A stretch of 64,000 nucleotides of DNA from Hymenopus coronatus (GCA_030762935.1 CM060880.1:14108501-14172500); one strand, 5' to 3'; shown: positions 23,668 to 34,837, counted from the first letter of the stretch. Made by a program: numbers and translations. Notes: a model not told the origin generated them from the sequence alone.

Positions 23668-24516
23668 TACTTTCTCTACACGTACTATGTACATAGTGTA
23701 TAGAGAAGGTATTGCATTCCACTCAAAAATTTGATACCGAGATTTCACCGGAAATATATGTTTTAGGGTCCCCTGTATCCAAAAAAAGTATTTTCAGAAA
23801 AAGATCCATATGTGTGTGTCCATAACTCAAAAAAGAAAACTCTGTAAACTACTAAACTTGGTATTTAAGTTAAGTATATTCCAGGGATGCGACACGAAGA
23901 TTTTGAGGGACCCCAAACTACCCTTTACATGGAACTTTTTTTCGAAAATTTTGATTTTCCCTAAAATGGCTCTAATGATTTCAGTTAAAATATTGTATAT
24001 TTAAGATATTTACCTAACAAATAAAATGTATATCTTGAATTATCTGGGAATAGTCTCTGAGAACTACTTTATTCTGGATGAATTTTACAGAATTTTGCAT
24101 AACTGCTAAACTGTAAGAGGTGGACAAAAACTTACACACAAAAAATTTAGAGCACGTTAAAACATACAATTTATGTCATATACATTTTTTTTCGTGGAGT
24201 TGATCGTTTTTGAGATATTGCTTCTTTTTGAGTTCAGCTTTAAAAACTTGTACTTTTCTCATACAGGAATTTGTCAGGTCCTGTCCATACAAACAAGGAA
24301 CTTCAGTCACATAGCAACCAGCTTTTGACTCTCACTTTAACCTATGGTACTCCCTTATTTCGCTTCTACTTACAAGGAAGCAAGTAATAAGACTATTTCT
24401 GCTAATTTTTTCTTGATTAGTATGAAGTAAATAAGAATATAAGCTTTTTAACAATAATTTGTTGCAGAGATGTAGAGAAAGTCATATGAATGGAACACGT
24501 CAGATTTTTAATGATC
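23668..24516 (+). repeat. R1 repeat, full length
   Basis: A complete plus-orientation copy with a nearly intact end palindrome (CTACACGTACTATGTACAT then ATAGTGTATAGAGAAGG). Its TG tract is short (TGTGTGTG), and it ends 'gtagagaaagtcatatg...cacgtcagattttt'. Confidence 0.9.
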
Positions 24517-25444
24517 CTGTCACTGCCTTAAAACTGGTTTCCTCATAAAATGCTTTTCCATTCCTGGAGAACTTCTACCATACTTCCATAATGCCCTAGC
24601 TCCAACCATAATACTCATTACTTTAATATGATCAAGCTGGCATAAGGTCTTATGGTACGGAATGGGGGTATTTTCATAGTAAAATGTATATTGTATTTAA
24701 CCTGTATTTCATTACTTTGAATATTAATGAGAGATATATGTTTATAGAAATAGATACTAATTTTATAAGATGTCATCAAAGAATCCAAAATGGGTATTAT
24801 ATCTGAATATGCTGGCATTTTGAAAATGGAAATATTTTATTTATGTCTAAAACAGTTAAAAACAAGAAGAAAGCTGACATCATTTCTGTTACTATGGGGC
24901 TAAACTATTTATTTATATTTATCTTTTGTAAAACATATGAAGTAGAGTTTTACAAAGTGTTAGGAGCATGTAATTTCATCAGTTAACTTCAATGCTGCTC
25001 TAAATTTACTATTGCAGAATTCAATGGATTATTAATAAACCTGTACATAGAAACATGAAGATACCAACAGAAAAAATCAGGCCAAATTCAAGAAGCCCAC
25101 AATAAGCAGTGCAGATCAAAATACATTGACAAAATATGCTGTAGTAAAGCTATTTTTCCATTATTTTAATACTTGATTCATATCAATATTTTTGGTCAAC
25201 ATATTAAAATTCAAAAATTACAAAATGTATTTTTTGTTTCATATTTAACATTTGCTATTCTTTAAGAGTTAGAATTAAATTAAGTGTATTGAAAATATAG
25301 CAACTAAAGACATCTACATAATTTAAAATGGCACAAGTAAGTGGTTTTCTTTTACTATTTTTGTTACACAGTAGTTGATAGTGCATTATTTATGTTATGT
25401 ATGTGTTGATTTGGGGTAATCAGAATAAGCTTCAAGCATGATCT
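24517..25444. other. No gene seen
   Basis: AT-rich sequence with no repeat family match or supported ORF. Confidence 0.4.
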
Positions 25445-25526
25445 GTCGCCCTCCCAGGTGTGTCATACTAACTTCATATACCCAAGATCTGGGGTTCAAA
25501 CCTGGCAGAGGACAATGGATTTTCCT
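25445..25526 (+). mobile_element. SINE-A head fragment cut by R1
   Basis: Only the tRNA-like head of SINE-A is present (GTCGCCCTCC to 'gaggacaatggatttt'). R1 begins right after it, which suggests R1 inserted into a SINE whose remainder was lost or lies elsewhere. Confidence 0.75.
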
Positions 25527-25528
25527 TT

Positions 25529-26302
25529 TTTACTTTCTCTACACATACTATATACATAGTGTATAGAGAAGGTATTGTATTGCACCCAAAAATTTGATAC
25601 TGAGATTTCACCAGAAATATATGTTTTGAGGTCCCCAAATAAAATAAAGAATTTTTAGAAAAAGGTCCAGGTCCACACACATGTGTGTGTGTGTATGTGT
25701 AAGTGAACATAACTCAAAAACAAATACGTGGTTAAATACCATGTTTAATGATGTTTAGGTTCAGCATCTTCCAAGGTTGCGACACAAAGATTTTTAAGAA
25801 AATCCCCCCGATCCTGACCACCCTTTACATGGAAAAAAGTTTCGAAAATTTTGATTTTCTCAAAAATGGCCAACGATTTTGATTAAAAGGCTGTATATTA
25901 AATATATTTAAATGACAAATAAAATATGTATCTTGAATAATCTGGGAATAGCCTCTGAAGTCCTCTTCAACCTGGATGACTTCTGCATAACTGGTAAATC
26001 GTAAGGGATAGACAAAAGCTTAGTATACAAGAAATGTGGATATCATCTAAACACACAAATTATGTAATATACAGTTTTTTTATAGCGCTAACCATTTTCA
26101 AGTTACTCCCTGTTATTTGTTTCATTTTTAAACTACTTAAATTTTTCTCCAATTTGATGTTTGCATCTGTTTCATATCTCATTTGTTTTACTCCTGGTAT
26201 TGGAAAGTAAATCAATTTCAATGCCAATTGCATAATACAGCTTTCAAAAGATTTGACTCGCTTTAGCTTTATAGGTTCCCTTATTTCCCTTCTATTTCCC
26301 AG
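25529..26302 (+). repeat. R1 repeat, 3' truncated
   Basis: It starts with the palindrome and includes a TG tract at 25680-25695. It stops in the 'cccttctatttccc' region, lacking the final 90 bp or so. Confidence 0.85.
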
Positions 26303-26548
26303 GAGAAGATCCAACAAAAATGAAGTGGAAGAGAAGTGTTGACAAAAGGATGATCTGTTCCTGCTGCTCAGCAAATAACCACATTGTGTCAATTCCGTTT
26401 GAGGAACATAATGATGCTACACTACAAAATGCCAGAAGTGTTCAATGAACTGAGAGTAAAAGACTGATCTCATGATATTTTGTTGCCCCATAATAGTGCT
26501 TCTGCCCATGCTCTCCTGTTTCATGTTTTGTCACCCTCCATGGTGCAA

Positions 26549-26782
26549 TCGATAGTGTTTAACATCTGCTTTTACTACTTGGCACTGTAGGCAAAGACAC
26601 TGATGATAGATGGAATGAAGATGGAGCACCGGTGGAATGCAATGGAGGGGGGAACCGAAGAACCCAGAGAAAACCCACCTCTGCGCTGCTTTGTCCACCA
26701 CAAATCTCACATGTGGTCGCTTGGGATCGAACCCGGGCCATTTTAATAAGAGGCAAGTGGTCTAACCACTCAGCCATGGCGC
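26549..26782 (-). mobile_element. SINE-B copy, head to head with SINE-A
   Basis: A reversed SINE-B with a good B box (reverse complement GGTTCGATCCC) and head 'gccatggctgagtggtta'. Its head touches the head of the next SINE-A at 26783, so two pol III-type promoters point away from each other. Confidence 0.9.
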
Positions 26783-27082
26783 AGCCTCCATGGTGTAATG
26801 GTTACCATGCTAGCCTCATATACCCAAGTTCGGATGTTCAAGCCCAGCAGAGGACAATGGATTTTTCTGGGTGTAAAAATTCTTAGCACGGCTTCCTTTG
26901 GAAGGGAAGTAAAGCCGTTGGTCCCATGTTGAGGATTTATGGCACATAAAAGAAACTTAAGCCTAATAAAGAGGCCTCTGAGCAAAATTAACTGGCCTTT
27001 CATGCCCAATATAGAGTGGGGGGCTGAAAACCACAATAGTTAAAGAGTATCTGTAAATAAAACTCCATTTCATTTCATTTCA
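26783..27082 (+). mobile_element. SINE-A copy
   Basis: A near-complete copy from 'gcctccatggtgtaatgg' to the repeated 'catttcatttcattt' 3' tail. The B box is altered (gatgttcaagcc). Confidence 0.92.
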
Positions 27083-27154
27083 ATTTCTACCCACACTGCA
27101 CAGAAATAATCCAATTTCTGTAGGAGTCAGGAGCAAGATATTTGACCAGATCTG

Positions 27155-27335
27155 GCCCCAAGTGACTTTTTCTGTTCCCAAAAATGAAAGAAAACATTTG
27201 AGGTCAACAATTTGAGTCATCTGATGCTGTAGCAGCTACTTATGAAAGAATGTATCTACACTGTCTCTGAAGAAGAATGACATTCAGCATTTGAAGCATG
27301 GTGTATAGAATACAATGGAGAATATTTATTTTGAA
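27155..27335 (+). pseudogene. Mariner transposase C-terminal relic
   Basis: Across several frames the sequence still spells the end of a mariner transposase. It shows LAPSDFF (third catalytic aspartate region), FPKMKE, GQQFESSDAV and AATYERM. There are multiple stops and frameshifts. No inverted repeats could be assigned, and no upstream part is left. Confidence 0.6.
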
Positions 27336-27473
27336 AAGCTGCAATGATCAGATATAAATTTTTGATTTTTTATTGTGTCCATTCTCAGAACTTTTGGAGT
27401 AACACTTATATGTTTGGTAGCCCATGTGGACATGCAGTAGTTGGCATTTTCTTGGTTGCTTTTCTTTTTTTTA

Positions 27474-27716
27474 GCTTAACATTATTTATCCTGGTTTGTC
27501 ATATCCAACGACAAATGAAATTGGTGAAATGATCACAGGGTCCATGGAACTTAAGTTACTCAACATTCGACTTCTCTGGATAAGGGAAAAGCCCAAAAAA
27601 ACAAAAACAAAAAAAAAACCTTATTCATGTAACTCACCCTAAGCAAGATTTGAGCTTGCAACCTGTTAAATGTGAGGCAGACATGCTACCCCACACACTA
27701 CCCAGGCGGGCCTCTT
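27474..27716 (-). mobile_element. SINE-C copy
   Basis: A reversed copy running from the 3' motifs 'cctggtttgtcatatcc' and 'gaaattggtgaaatga' (a short deletion follows) to the head 'tacccaggcgggc'. The internal T/A-rich spot is expanded to 'caaaaacaaaaaaaaaacc'. It supplies the last third of a spurious membrane-like ORF discussed under rejected items. Confidence 0.88.
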
Positions 27717-28059
27717 GTTCTTGTTGGGCTTCTTAGATGCTTTTACTCTTGATCTGGACTTCCTAACTCCTGGGTACTAAGTTTCATGTATATCATTTTC
27801 TGAATCCCTTGTATGAACCACCTCAGTATTATAGTCTACTCTTTTTACCACAATTATGTGCCTGTAAAAGCTGGCACAAACTGAGCAACAATCAGGAGTT
27901 ATTATTGTTTGAATATTAATTTGTATTGCTGCCTCATTAGCTCTTGCTAATAATTGACTTCCCTACAATGTTATTTTTCTCTGAGAAGTAAAATGAATAT
28001 TCCAGTTATCCACTTTTGCTCTAACTGGCTGAGAGCAAATATTGAGCTTTCTAAAAACT

Positions 28060-28215
28060 ATTTAGAGAAATGTCTATATATGTGTATGACTATGAACAGC
28101 ATAACTTGAAAATAAAAAGTCTGTTAAATACCATGGTATTTAAGTTCACCATCTTCCAAGCATTCAAAACTAACAAAAAATGTTCCATGTAAAGGGTTGT
28201 TTTGGGCAGGCTTTT
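28060..28215 (+). repeat. R1 repeat fragment
   Basis: It covers the region from the fixed microsatellite site (here only 'tgtgtatgac') to 'ttccatgtaaaggg'. Both ends are missing. Confidence 0.6.
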
Positions 28216-28260
28216 AGCTACCCTTCCTCACCCCCCCCTACACACACACACGCACACAGG

Positions 28261-28506
28261 GGCCATGCTGTGGCCAAGTGGTTAAACTACTTACCTCTCA
28301 CCTAGACAGCCCAGATTCGATCCCAAGTGACCGCATGTGAGATTTGTGGTGGACAAAGTGGTGCAGGGGCAGGTTTACTCTGGGTTTTGCGGTTTCCCCC
28401 GCCACCAGTATATTCCACCAGTGCTTCCATCTTCATTCGAGTATCATCAGTGTCATCGCCTTATGGTGCCAAAAATATTAAAAGCGGGTGTTAAACACTA
28501 CCAAAC
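28261..28506 (+). mobile_element. SINE-B copy (family reference)
   Basis: SINE-B is a tRNA-derived SINE of about 235 bp. The head 'gccatgctgtggccaagtggttaaac' resembles a tRNA-Ser/Leu A box. The B box here is GATTCGATCCC (GGTTCGATCCC in others). The body carries 'gaccgcatgtgag', 'tggtggacaaagtgg', 'cgggtt' repeats, 'ccgccac', 'tccaccagtgctt' and 'atcatcagtgtca'. The 3' end is 'gcgggtgttaaacactac' plus an A-rich tail. This copy sits 250 bp upstream of an exon of the YxxP gene, in the same orientation. Confidence 0.9.
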
Positions 28507-28547
28507 AGAACCACACACATTCACACATTTTCCTTAAAATAACCTTA

Positions 28548-28650
28548 TGAATATCTGTATTTCCAGTGAAATCTCTGTAGATATCAAATTTTGGGTAGAA
28601 TGCAGTACTTCCTTTAGCAGCTATAGGTAGGTGATAGAGAAATTAATTAA
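28548..28650 (-). repeat. R1 repeat, palindromic-end fragment
   Basis: Only the 'tttccagtgaaatctc...gggtagaatgcagtac' end of a reversed R1 copy is present, with the palindrome decayed. Confidence 0.6.
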
Positions 28651-28760
28651 TATCTTATAATGTTTTACAATTTTCTTTGTTTGATTGTCTTATATATAGG
28701 ACTAAAGGAGGTTGTTTTATAAGTTTATGAGGGATATTATGATGATGTTTTGTTTTACAG

Positions 28761-29117
28761 CCCTATGCAGCAAAATGTTCTGGATCAAGAATACCACGTT
28801 CAGTTTGCACACCACAAGCACAACCTGTAGCTCAAAGACCACGCCGCTCAATGATTCCTCGACGACGAGCACCTAGTCCTTGTCCATCTAATAGAACTTA
28901 CGCAGTGCCACAGACACCGCCAAGGTCACGTTTATCCAATACCACTTATGCTGTACCACAGCAAGCTATAGCAAGATCAAGACGTGTATCCAACACCACC
29001 TATGATGTACCAGTAGCAAACTATGACTCTCCTGAAGCAGCGGTTGATGATGACTTCTATGAAGATCCTTCAGGACTTGATGATAATGCTGCTGATGACT
29101 TATTTATGGCTTACTTG
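28761..29117 (+). CDS. YxxP-motif protein, exon with five tyrosine motifs
   Basis: A 357-nt exon (119 codons, phase 0 in and out) lies between the acceptor 'ttttgttttacag' and donor GTATGT. The peptide is basic and proline-rich first (RPRRSMIPRRRAPSPCP at 26-42). Three spaced repeats of the form S-N-x-T-Y-A/D-V-P follow with tyrosines at 47, 63 and 81, then Y88-D-S-P and Y100-E-D-P within an acidic end (DDDFYEDPSGLDDN). pYxxP, especially YDVP and YAVP, is the known binding pattern of Crk-family SH2 domains, as in p130Cas. The N-terminal exons are not visible. I do not recognise the protein. A cytoplasmic docking or scaffold role is inferred from the motifs only. Confidence 0.85.
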
Positions 29118-29347
29118 GTATGTATACCTTCCTTTACAACATTTTAGAATGTAATTAATTATGGGATCATACTTTGTAGTAGTAGTTCTTATTTCGCATA
29201 TCGATTCTGCAAAGAAAGCTATTAGAATTATGGTTAAGATATATTATAAAACTGTTTGTAAACCTTATTTTAGAAGCCACAGGTAGTAGTTTTATGGCCC
29301 AGCCTAGATTGTGTGAATGTGTGCTCTCCATACTGTCTGTCTGTGTC

Positions 29348-29485
29348 ATAGATTTACAGCAGCACTAAAAGAACCTCAAAAGCCAGATAAAGAGTTTACG
29401 AGCAAAATGAAGCACTCTTTCATGCCCAACATCAAATGGGATACTGAGAACCACAGCAGTTATGAGAGTGTTCAGATAAACAACT
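29348..29485 (+). mobile_element. SINE-A 3' fragment
   Basis: It matches the 3' half of SINE-A ('aaaagaacctcaaaagcc' to 'tgagaaccacagcagtta'). It lies in the intron after the exon ending at 29117 and keeps a chance ORF open. Confidence 0.75.
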
Positions 29486-29598
29486 TCCTCTCTGCCACTG
29501 TTGCAACATCAAAAACAATACAACTGACTACAACAACACACCATTTCCAAGCTACTGAAAGACTAGAGATAACTAGAGGCTTTCACATGTCCAACTTG

Positions 29599-29917
29599 AC
29601 AACAACAGCAGAAATAGAAATTGAGTTTTATTTATGCATGCTCTTTAACTACTGTGGTTCTCAGCATCTCATTCTATATTGGGTGTGAAAGACTGCTTAA
29701 TTCCGCACAAAGGCCTCTTTATCAGGCTTGAGATTCTTTTACGTGTCATAAATCTATGACACAGGATGAACAGCTTCACTTCCCTTCCAAAGGAAGCTAT
29801 GCTAAAGATTTTTATGCCTGAAAAAAATCCATTGTCTTCTGCCAGGTTTGAACCTGTGACCTTGAGTATATGAGTATATGGTAACCACTACGCTACGGAG
29901 AGGGACAACAACAGCAG
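29599..29917 (-). mobile_element. SINE-A copy with 13-bp target duplication
   Basis: A reversed SINE-A (29612-29904) is bracketed by identical direct repeats ACAACAACAGCAG at 29599-29611 and 29905-29917. Such long duplications are the mark of LINE-driven retroposition. A short internal duplication 'gagtatat' is present near 29865. Confidence 0.93.
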
Positions 29918-30137
29918 AGCAACAGCAGTTGCATATCTGATGATTTATTTTATTAGTTGAAAGTAAATGGACATTAGACATTTGTCAATTGGCAGAATTT
30001 GCAAATAAAATTTAGAGACACAGACTTTGGAGGGAAGTGCGCTCTAATCTGGTGGCAGATTTAAGAAATTTGTCAGGAGAAAGGCAGAGAGAAATTGATA
30101 ACTGTTTTTGTATCATCATCATCATCATCATCATCAT

Positions 30138-30471
30138 TATTAATGAGTTTGATTATGAACTCTCCAAGATGTTCCTTGTTTACACATCTCAAATGAGGCC
30201 ACCTTTTGTTTCATCTCTATTTTGTTTTTCTGGAAATGCAAAGTGAACCAAAGTTCAATTGTTCAAAATCAACCAGCTTTTTAAACATTTGACTTTTGCT
30301 TTAGCCTGTTGTATTCTCCTATCTCCCTTCTGCTTGTAAGGAACTATGTTGTAAGACCAGTTCGTGTTAATTTTTAGCATGATGTAGATAGAAGAATAAT
30401 TTTTTGTACAAATAGTTTGTTTGCAGAACAGCTAGAGAAAGTCATGTGAATGAACACATCAAATTTTTAGG
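30138..30471 (+). repeat. R1 repeat, 3' part
   Basis: It follows a small TCA microsatellite (30114-30137) and covers 'gatgttccttgtt' to the right end 'agagaaagtcatgtgaatg'. Confidence 0.75.
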
Positions 30472-31358
30472 AAAATATCCATGTGTGTATTTTTCTATCC
30501 GTGAACTTGATAACACAAAAGCAAAAAGCCATTCAAATACCTTTCAAGTATGGGACACAAAGATTTTAAAGCCCGCCTGGGTAGTGTGGTGGTTGTGTGT
30601 CTACTTCACATTCAAAAGGTCGTGAGTTCAAATCTCACTTAGGGTGAGTTACCCAGATAAGGTTTTTTTTCGGGGGTTTCCCTTGTCCTGAGAAGACGAA
30701 TGTCGAGTAACTTTAAGCCCCATGGACCCCGATATCATTTGAGCATCATTTCACCCATTTTATTCATCGTCCAATATGACCAACTAGGTTAAAGGACGTT
30801 ACGCTGTAATGATTTTGATTAAAATACTGCATATTAAAGATATTTACATTACAAATAAAATGTACGAAATATTTTGAATTTTATGAGAAAAGCCTTCGAA
30901 GACCTCTTCATTCTGGGTGAATTTTGTTGAATTTTGCATAGCTAGTAAACTGTAAGAGACATACAAAAACTTACATACAAAAAATATACATGTCGTTAAA
31001 ATTCATAATTTATGTCTCATACATTTGTTTGTGGAGTTGACCATTTCTGAGATATTCCTTATTATTGGTTTCAGTTTTCAAATACTTAAACTTTTCTCAT
31101 ACAGGAATTTGCAAACTCTTGGCTATGCAAAGAAACAGATTTCAACCACATGACAACCAGATTTTTAAAGATTTGATTATTGCTTTAGCTAGTGTATTCC
31201 CTTATTTCCCTTCTACTTACAACGCAGCAAGTAATGCGACCATTTCTGCTAGTGCATATCTCAATTAGCATGAAGGAGATAGAAGAATAAGCTTTTTAAC
31301 AATAATCTGTTACAAAGATGTAGAGAAAGTCGTGTGAATGGAACACATCAGATTTTTA
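30472..31358 (+). repeat. R1 repeat interrupted by SINE-C
   Basis: It starts at the microsatellite region without the palindrome. SINE-C splits it at 30571-30812, and it resumes at 'aatgattttgattaaaat' and reaches a good right end. About 60 bp of R1 is missing at the junction. Confidence 0.85.
30571..30812 (+). mobile_element. SINE-C inserted in R1
   Basis: A full SINE-C from 'gcccgcctgggtagtgtgg' to 'aggttaaaggacgtta' with B box GAGTTCAAATCTC. The insertion shows SINE-C was still moving after this R1 copy had settled. Confidence 0.92.
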
Positions 31359-32030
31359 TTCGTGCAAGCAAACGAATACCTGTACCTTATAATTGAAATT
31401 CAAAGCGAGCAAACCAACTTAAATACTTCAATAGTTGGTGCTATTAGAGCCTGGGTAGCAGCATAATGCTTTTTTAAAAACTCCAACTGTGCGCTATCTG
31501 CCCTTCTTGCACGCAAATATGTTCAAGGTCGCAGACTTAGTTTATTTCAGCCTGGTACAGGCAAAATCGCGTACGAGAGCGCTAGAATTTCCGCTTCTGC
31601 TGGAGCGAGATAACATGTTCAAACTCGTCATTCCTGCAGCAATGCCGCCAGCACGCAGACGTTATTATGGCAGACGCCACAATATCGATACAATGACACA
31701 TGCAATTGAAAATAATATGCAAACTGATCGATACCACTGTATTAAACTTTGGACAGTGCCTGATTCCGGCACACTGCTTGGCTGGAAGCTACATCTAGAC
31801 TTTAGATCAACAACAATGATGGGAGCTTTTCTTTTGCTATACCATCTGCATGGATTTAAATTAAAAGTTAAATTTGCTTTTTGATCAACTGCAGACATTT
31901 GATGCATGCCAATTATTGTATCTTGAAAATCTTGAAGGTGATCTTTGTGTATTGCAATTAAAATAACTTTCAGGGTGAGTTTCAGTGTTTGTTTAATTTT
32001 CTCCCTAAAATTTTCAGTTTTATTATTTTT
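31359..32030 (+). other. Unexplained GC-richer stretch in intron, ORF 31489-31884
   Basis: Between two R1 copies lies about 450 bp of higher GC, with a 131-codon plus-strand ORF. The minus strand is also open for long runs. No ORF has a recognisable domain, and no splice signals match the phases of the surrounding YxxP gene. It may be a fragment of a different repeat or an old gene piece. Confidence 0.3.
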
Positions 32031-32044
32031 TATTTTCTTTACAC

Positions 32045-32103
<59 letters not shown>

Positions 32104-32337
32104 TATAGAGAAGGAATTATTTTGCACCCAAAAATGTTATGGTGAGACATCATCACCAGAAATACATGTTTTGATTCTCCATGAATCCAAAAAAAGCATT
32201 TATAGGAAAATGTCTGTGTGTGTGCATGCATGCAGCATACCTCAAAAATGAAAAGACTGTTAAATACCAAACTTGGTATTTAGGTTTGGTATCTTCCAAG
32301 GATGTGACACGAAGATTTTCAAGAAAATCCTCCCACC
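32031..32337 (+). repeat. R1 repeat, 5' third, with TA expansion in the palindrome
   Basis: The terminal palindrome has become a (TA)n microsatellite of about 50 bp (32049-32100), flanked by its original halves 'tttacacgtacta' and 'gtgtatagagaagg'. R1 stops at 'gaaaatcctccca', where a different transposon ORF begins. Confidence 0.85.
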
Positions 32338-32860
32338 ACATGGTGACACATTTCTCAACTTTATGCTGCCTCTCTTCATCCAAATTCTTCATTGCTTTCT
32401 TGCAAAATTTGCCTATAGAAAGACATAGTTCCCTAAGCACCAGACATATTGCTATGTTTCCTTCATTGAATGAAGAAATTTCCTCATAAACATTAATTTC
32501 TAAGATCTTGAGGGAAACAAATGTAGAATTTGGTAATTTGGATAATATTACATTATTTATGGACTCATTTAGGTTTAGAGTTCTTCCATGGAGACACTTT
32601 AGTAGCAGGTCTGAGCGTGCTAAGTCTCTGGATATGGGCTTGAATTCTTCCATACAAATCACAGGAAAGTGAGTAAGTTTTTTATGATCATGCATTTCAC
32701 TCTTAACCTGAGCTTTCCAGTACTTACACCATGTATATGCCTATGCTCTGGTTTTTCATTTGTTGACAGCAAATGCAAGTAAATGGCCCATACTACTTTC
32801 TTCATTTCCTCTAAATTGACAACATAACTACGAATAGCAAGTCCATATTCTGGAGAATTT
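32338..32860 (-). pseudogene. Transposon-associated ORF relic of a widespread but unnamed family
   Basis: Read on the minus strand, a segment with VWAIYLHLLSTNEKPEH, then (after a frameshift near 32690) LLLKCLHGRTLNLNESINN, SKLPNSTFVSLKILE and EEISSFNEGNIA forms a continuous domain. I recall this pattern (CLHG-T-N-NES-N, then FV-LK-L-VY and FN-GN) from repetitive predicted proteins in many animal genomes, probably transposon-borne. I cannot name the superfamily. It ends abruptly against R1 at 32337. Confidence 0.5.
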
Positions 32861-32929
32861 TAAGAAACAAAATATTTTTTTTTATAAATTATTAAAATTT
32901 TAACTGCACCAACCTGTTTAAAGAGAATA

Positions 32930-33545
32930 GTTTGTGTGTATGTCTGTGACCTGTGTGAACTAAAGAAAATGTTGGTTAAATACCAAATTTAGTATTTAAT
33001 TTAACATCTTCCAAAGTTGCAATACACAATTTTCAAGAAAATCCTAAAACCCACACAACCGTTTTCTTGGTTTAATAGCTTTCATTTTCCAAAAAATAGT
33101 TAATATAAATTTGTATGAAAAAGATGATTTTATGTGAAATAAAATGTATATCTTGAATTGTCTGTGAGGTTTCTCCTTCATTCTCTGGTAAACCATTTGA
33201 GATAGACAAAAATCTTATACACACAATGTAATTTTGTTAATGCACACAATTTATGTAAAAGAAACTTTTTTGTTTTATTACATTTTTCATATATTCTTTG
33301 TTATTGGTTTGCATTTTTAAATACTTGTCCATTTTTTCAGGTTGAAAGCTGCTATTTTTTACTGTGGTGAGACAAAGGCCATAGAACTACATAGTTTTTA
33401 AAAATGTGACTATCACTTTACCCTACTATATTCTTCTTAGGCTTATAACAAAATGTACAAGTGTGTGATGTAAGTTTATCTGGATCAACAAGAAGTAGAT
33501 AGAATAAGCTTTTATAAGAATATTTATAGAGCAGTAAATAGATAG
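32930..33545 (+). repeat. R1 repeat, diverged
   Basis: It starts near the microsatellite site ('tttgtgtgtatgtctgtg') and runs to 'agtagatagaataagct'. It is clearly more diverged than the neighbouring copies and lacks both ends. Confidence 0.7.
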
Positions 33546-33556
33546 GTGTGTAATTG

Positions 33557-34086
33557 CTATATTTTACTATCTCTGCCACATATAAGTAGAGGAAGTAATG
33601 TTTCTACCCAAAAATTGGATGGCAAGATTTCACCGGAAATATGTTTTGAGCTTCCCAGAATCCAAAAAGCATTTTTACAAAAATTGTGTGTGGGCACGCT
33701 GTGAGAGAGAGAGAGGGAGGGGGAGAGGGGAGAGCAAGAGAGAGGGAGGGGGGAGAGAGTGAGAGAGGCATAAAAATAAAATACCAAACTCAGTATTTTT
33801 ACTATGTAAAAATGAAGCTAGTAATAGTGAAGAAACAAATATTAATATTTGTAACAATTCTTCATTTATCTTTTTTAAAATTTCAAGAGCAAGCTTTGCA
33901 ATTAAATTTTTATTGCATCTTCAGCTTAACTTCTTATTCTTCTTCTTGCTGTTGTTTATTTACATTGTTATGATTATGGCTATAGCTATGTCACAATTTT
34001 TTTTAATTCCAGTAGTTAGCAATAGCTTACCACACCTTTCACCCAATAGCAGTAAGCATAACAATATTTATAAATAACAAAAACAA

Positions 34087-34121
<35 letters not shown>

Positions 34122-34815
34122 CGACGACGATGATGATGAAGAAGAAGAAGAAGTTAAGCTGAAGATGCAATAAAAATTAAATGCGAAACTGGTCCTTGGT
34201 ATTTTAAACAAGATAAGTGAAATATTGTTACAAATTATTGTTTTATTAATGTTCAATATTTATAGTCTGCATCTTCCAAAGATTCAACACAAAGATCTTG
34301 AACAAAATCCCCCAAACCCAAACTATCCTTTACATGAAACATTTTTTTAAAAATTAATTTTTTCAAAAATGAGTTAAATGATTATGATTAATATATTATA
34401 TGCTTTGATATTTTTGTGTCAAATGCAATGTGTCTTGAATTAAACAGAATTGGTTCTGACATCTTCTTATTCTGGATTACTTTTGAATTACTGGTAAATG
34501 ATGGTGGATAAAATGTTATTACACAAAAAATAAAAATCTTGTTGAAACATACAATTTATATAAAATATTTTTGTTTAATGTGGAATAAACCATTTCTAAG
34601 ATATTCCTTGTTATTGGTTTCAATTTTAGAATATTTATACATTTTTTAAGTGGGAAATTGTTTTTCATTTTACATTCTCCTTGCCAAATAAAGAGAAGAG
34701 AATTTCAAAAGCATAGCAACCAGCTCAGAAAACATACGAGTATCAGTTTAGCCTAAGGTATTCCCTATTCCTACAAGGAAGTAATAATGCAAATGTTTAT
34801 CTTTATATGCATGAA
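33557..34815 (+). repeat. R1 repeat interrupted by a foldback element
   Basis: It begins with an eroded palindrome ('ctctgccacatataagtagagg'). The microsatellite site holds a GA-rich tract (33701-33765) instead of TG. A foldback insertion occupies 33806-34257, and R1 resumes at 'tagtctgcatcttccaaag'. Confidence 0.75.
33806..34257. mobile_element. Foldback/MITE-like R2 insertion with trinucleotide-rich arm
   Basis: Arms of roughly 110-120 bp (33830-33950 and 34085-34240) are inverted copies of each other. They share 'atcttcagcttaacttctt' on one side and its complement on the other, around a loop of about 135 bp. The right arm's (GAA)n has grown into GAA/GAT/GAC triplets at 34087-34153. The outer motif 'gaagctagtaatagtgaag' recurs at 38545-38580, 56515-56590 and 58272-58290, so it is a small family. 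Confidence 0.6.
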
Positions 34816-34837
34816 GCAGAAAGAAAGAAAAATCTGA

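Noticed and set aside
26303..26445. About 48 open codons after an acceptor-like 'ctatttcccag'
   Set aside because: The supposed acceptor is R1 sequence, the frame ends in a stop and no donor exists. It cannot be joined to the YxxP gene.
27344..27532. ORF with a hydrophobic segment that looked like a transmembrane exon joining in phase 0 to the YxxP exon at 28761
   Set aside because: From about 27474 the sequence is a reversed SINE-C 3' end, which supplies part of the hydrophobic run and the apparent donor GTGAAA. The phase match is coincidence.
30114..30137. Short regular repeats that might suggest a CRISPR array or satellite
   Set aside because: These are simple microsatellites; no repeat-spacer layout exists and the DNA is eukaryotic.
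31665..32270. 201-codon minus-strand ORF
   Set aside because: It runs through the (TA)n tract and R1 sequence, giving a repetitive Tyr-Ile run; not a real protein.
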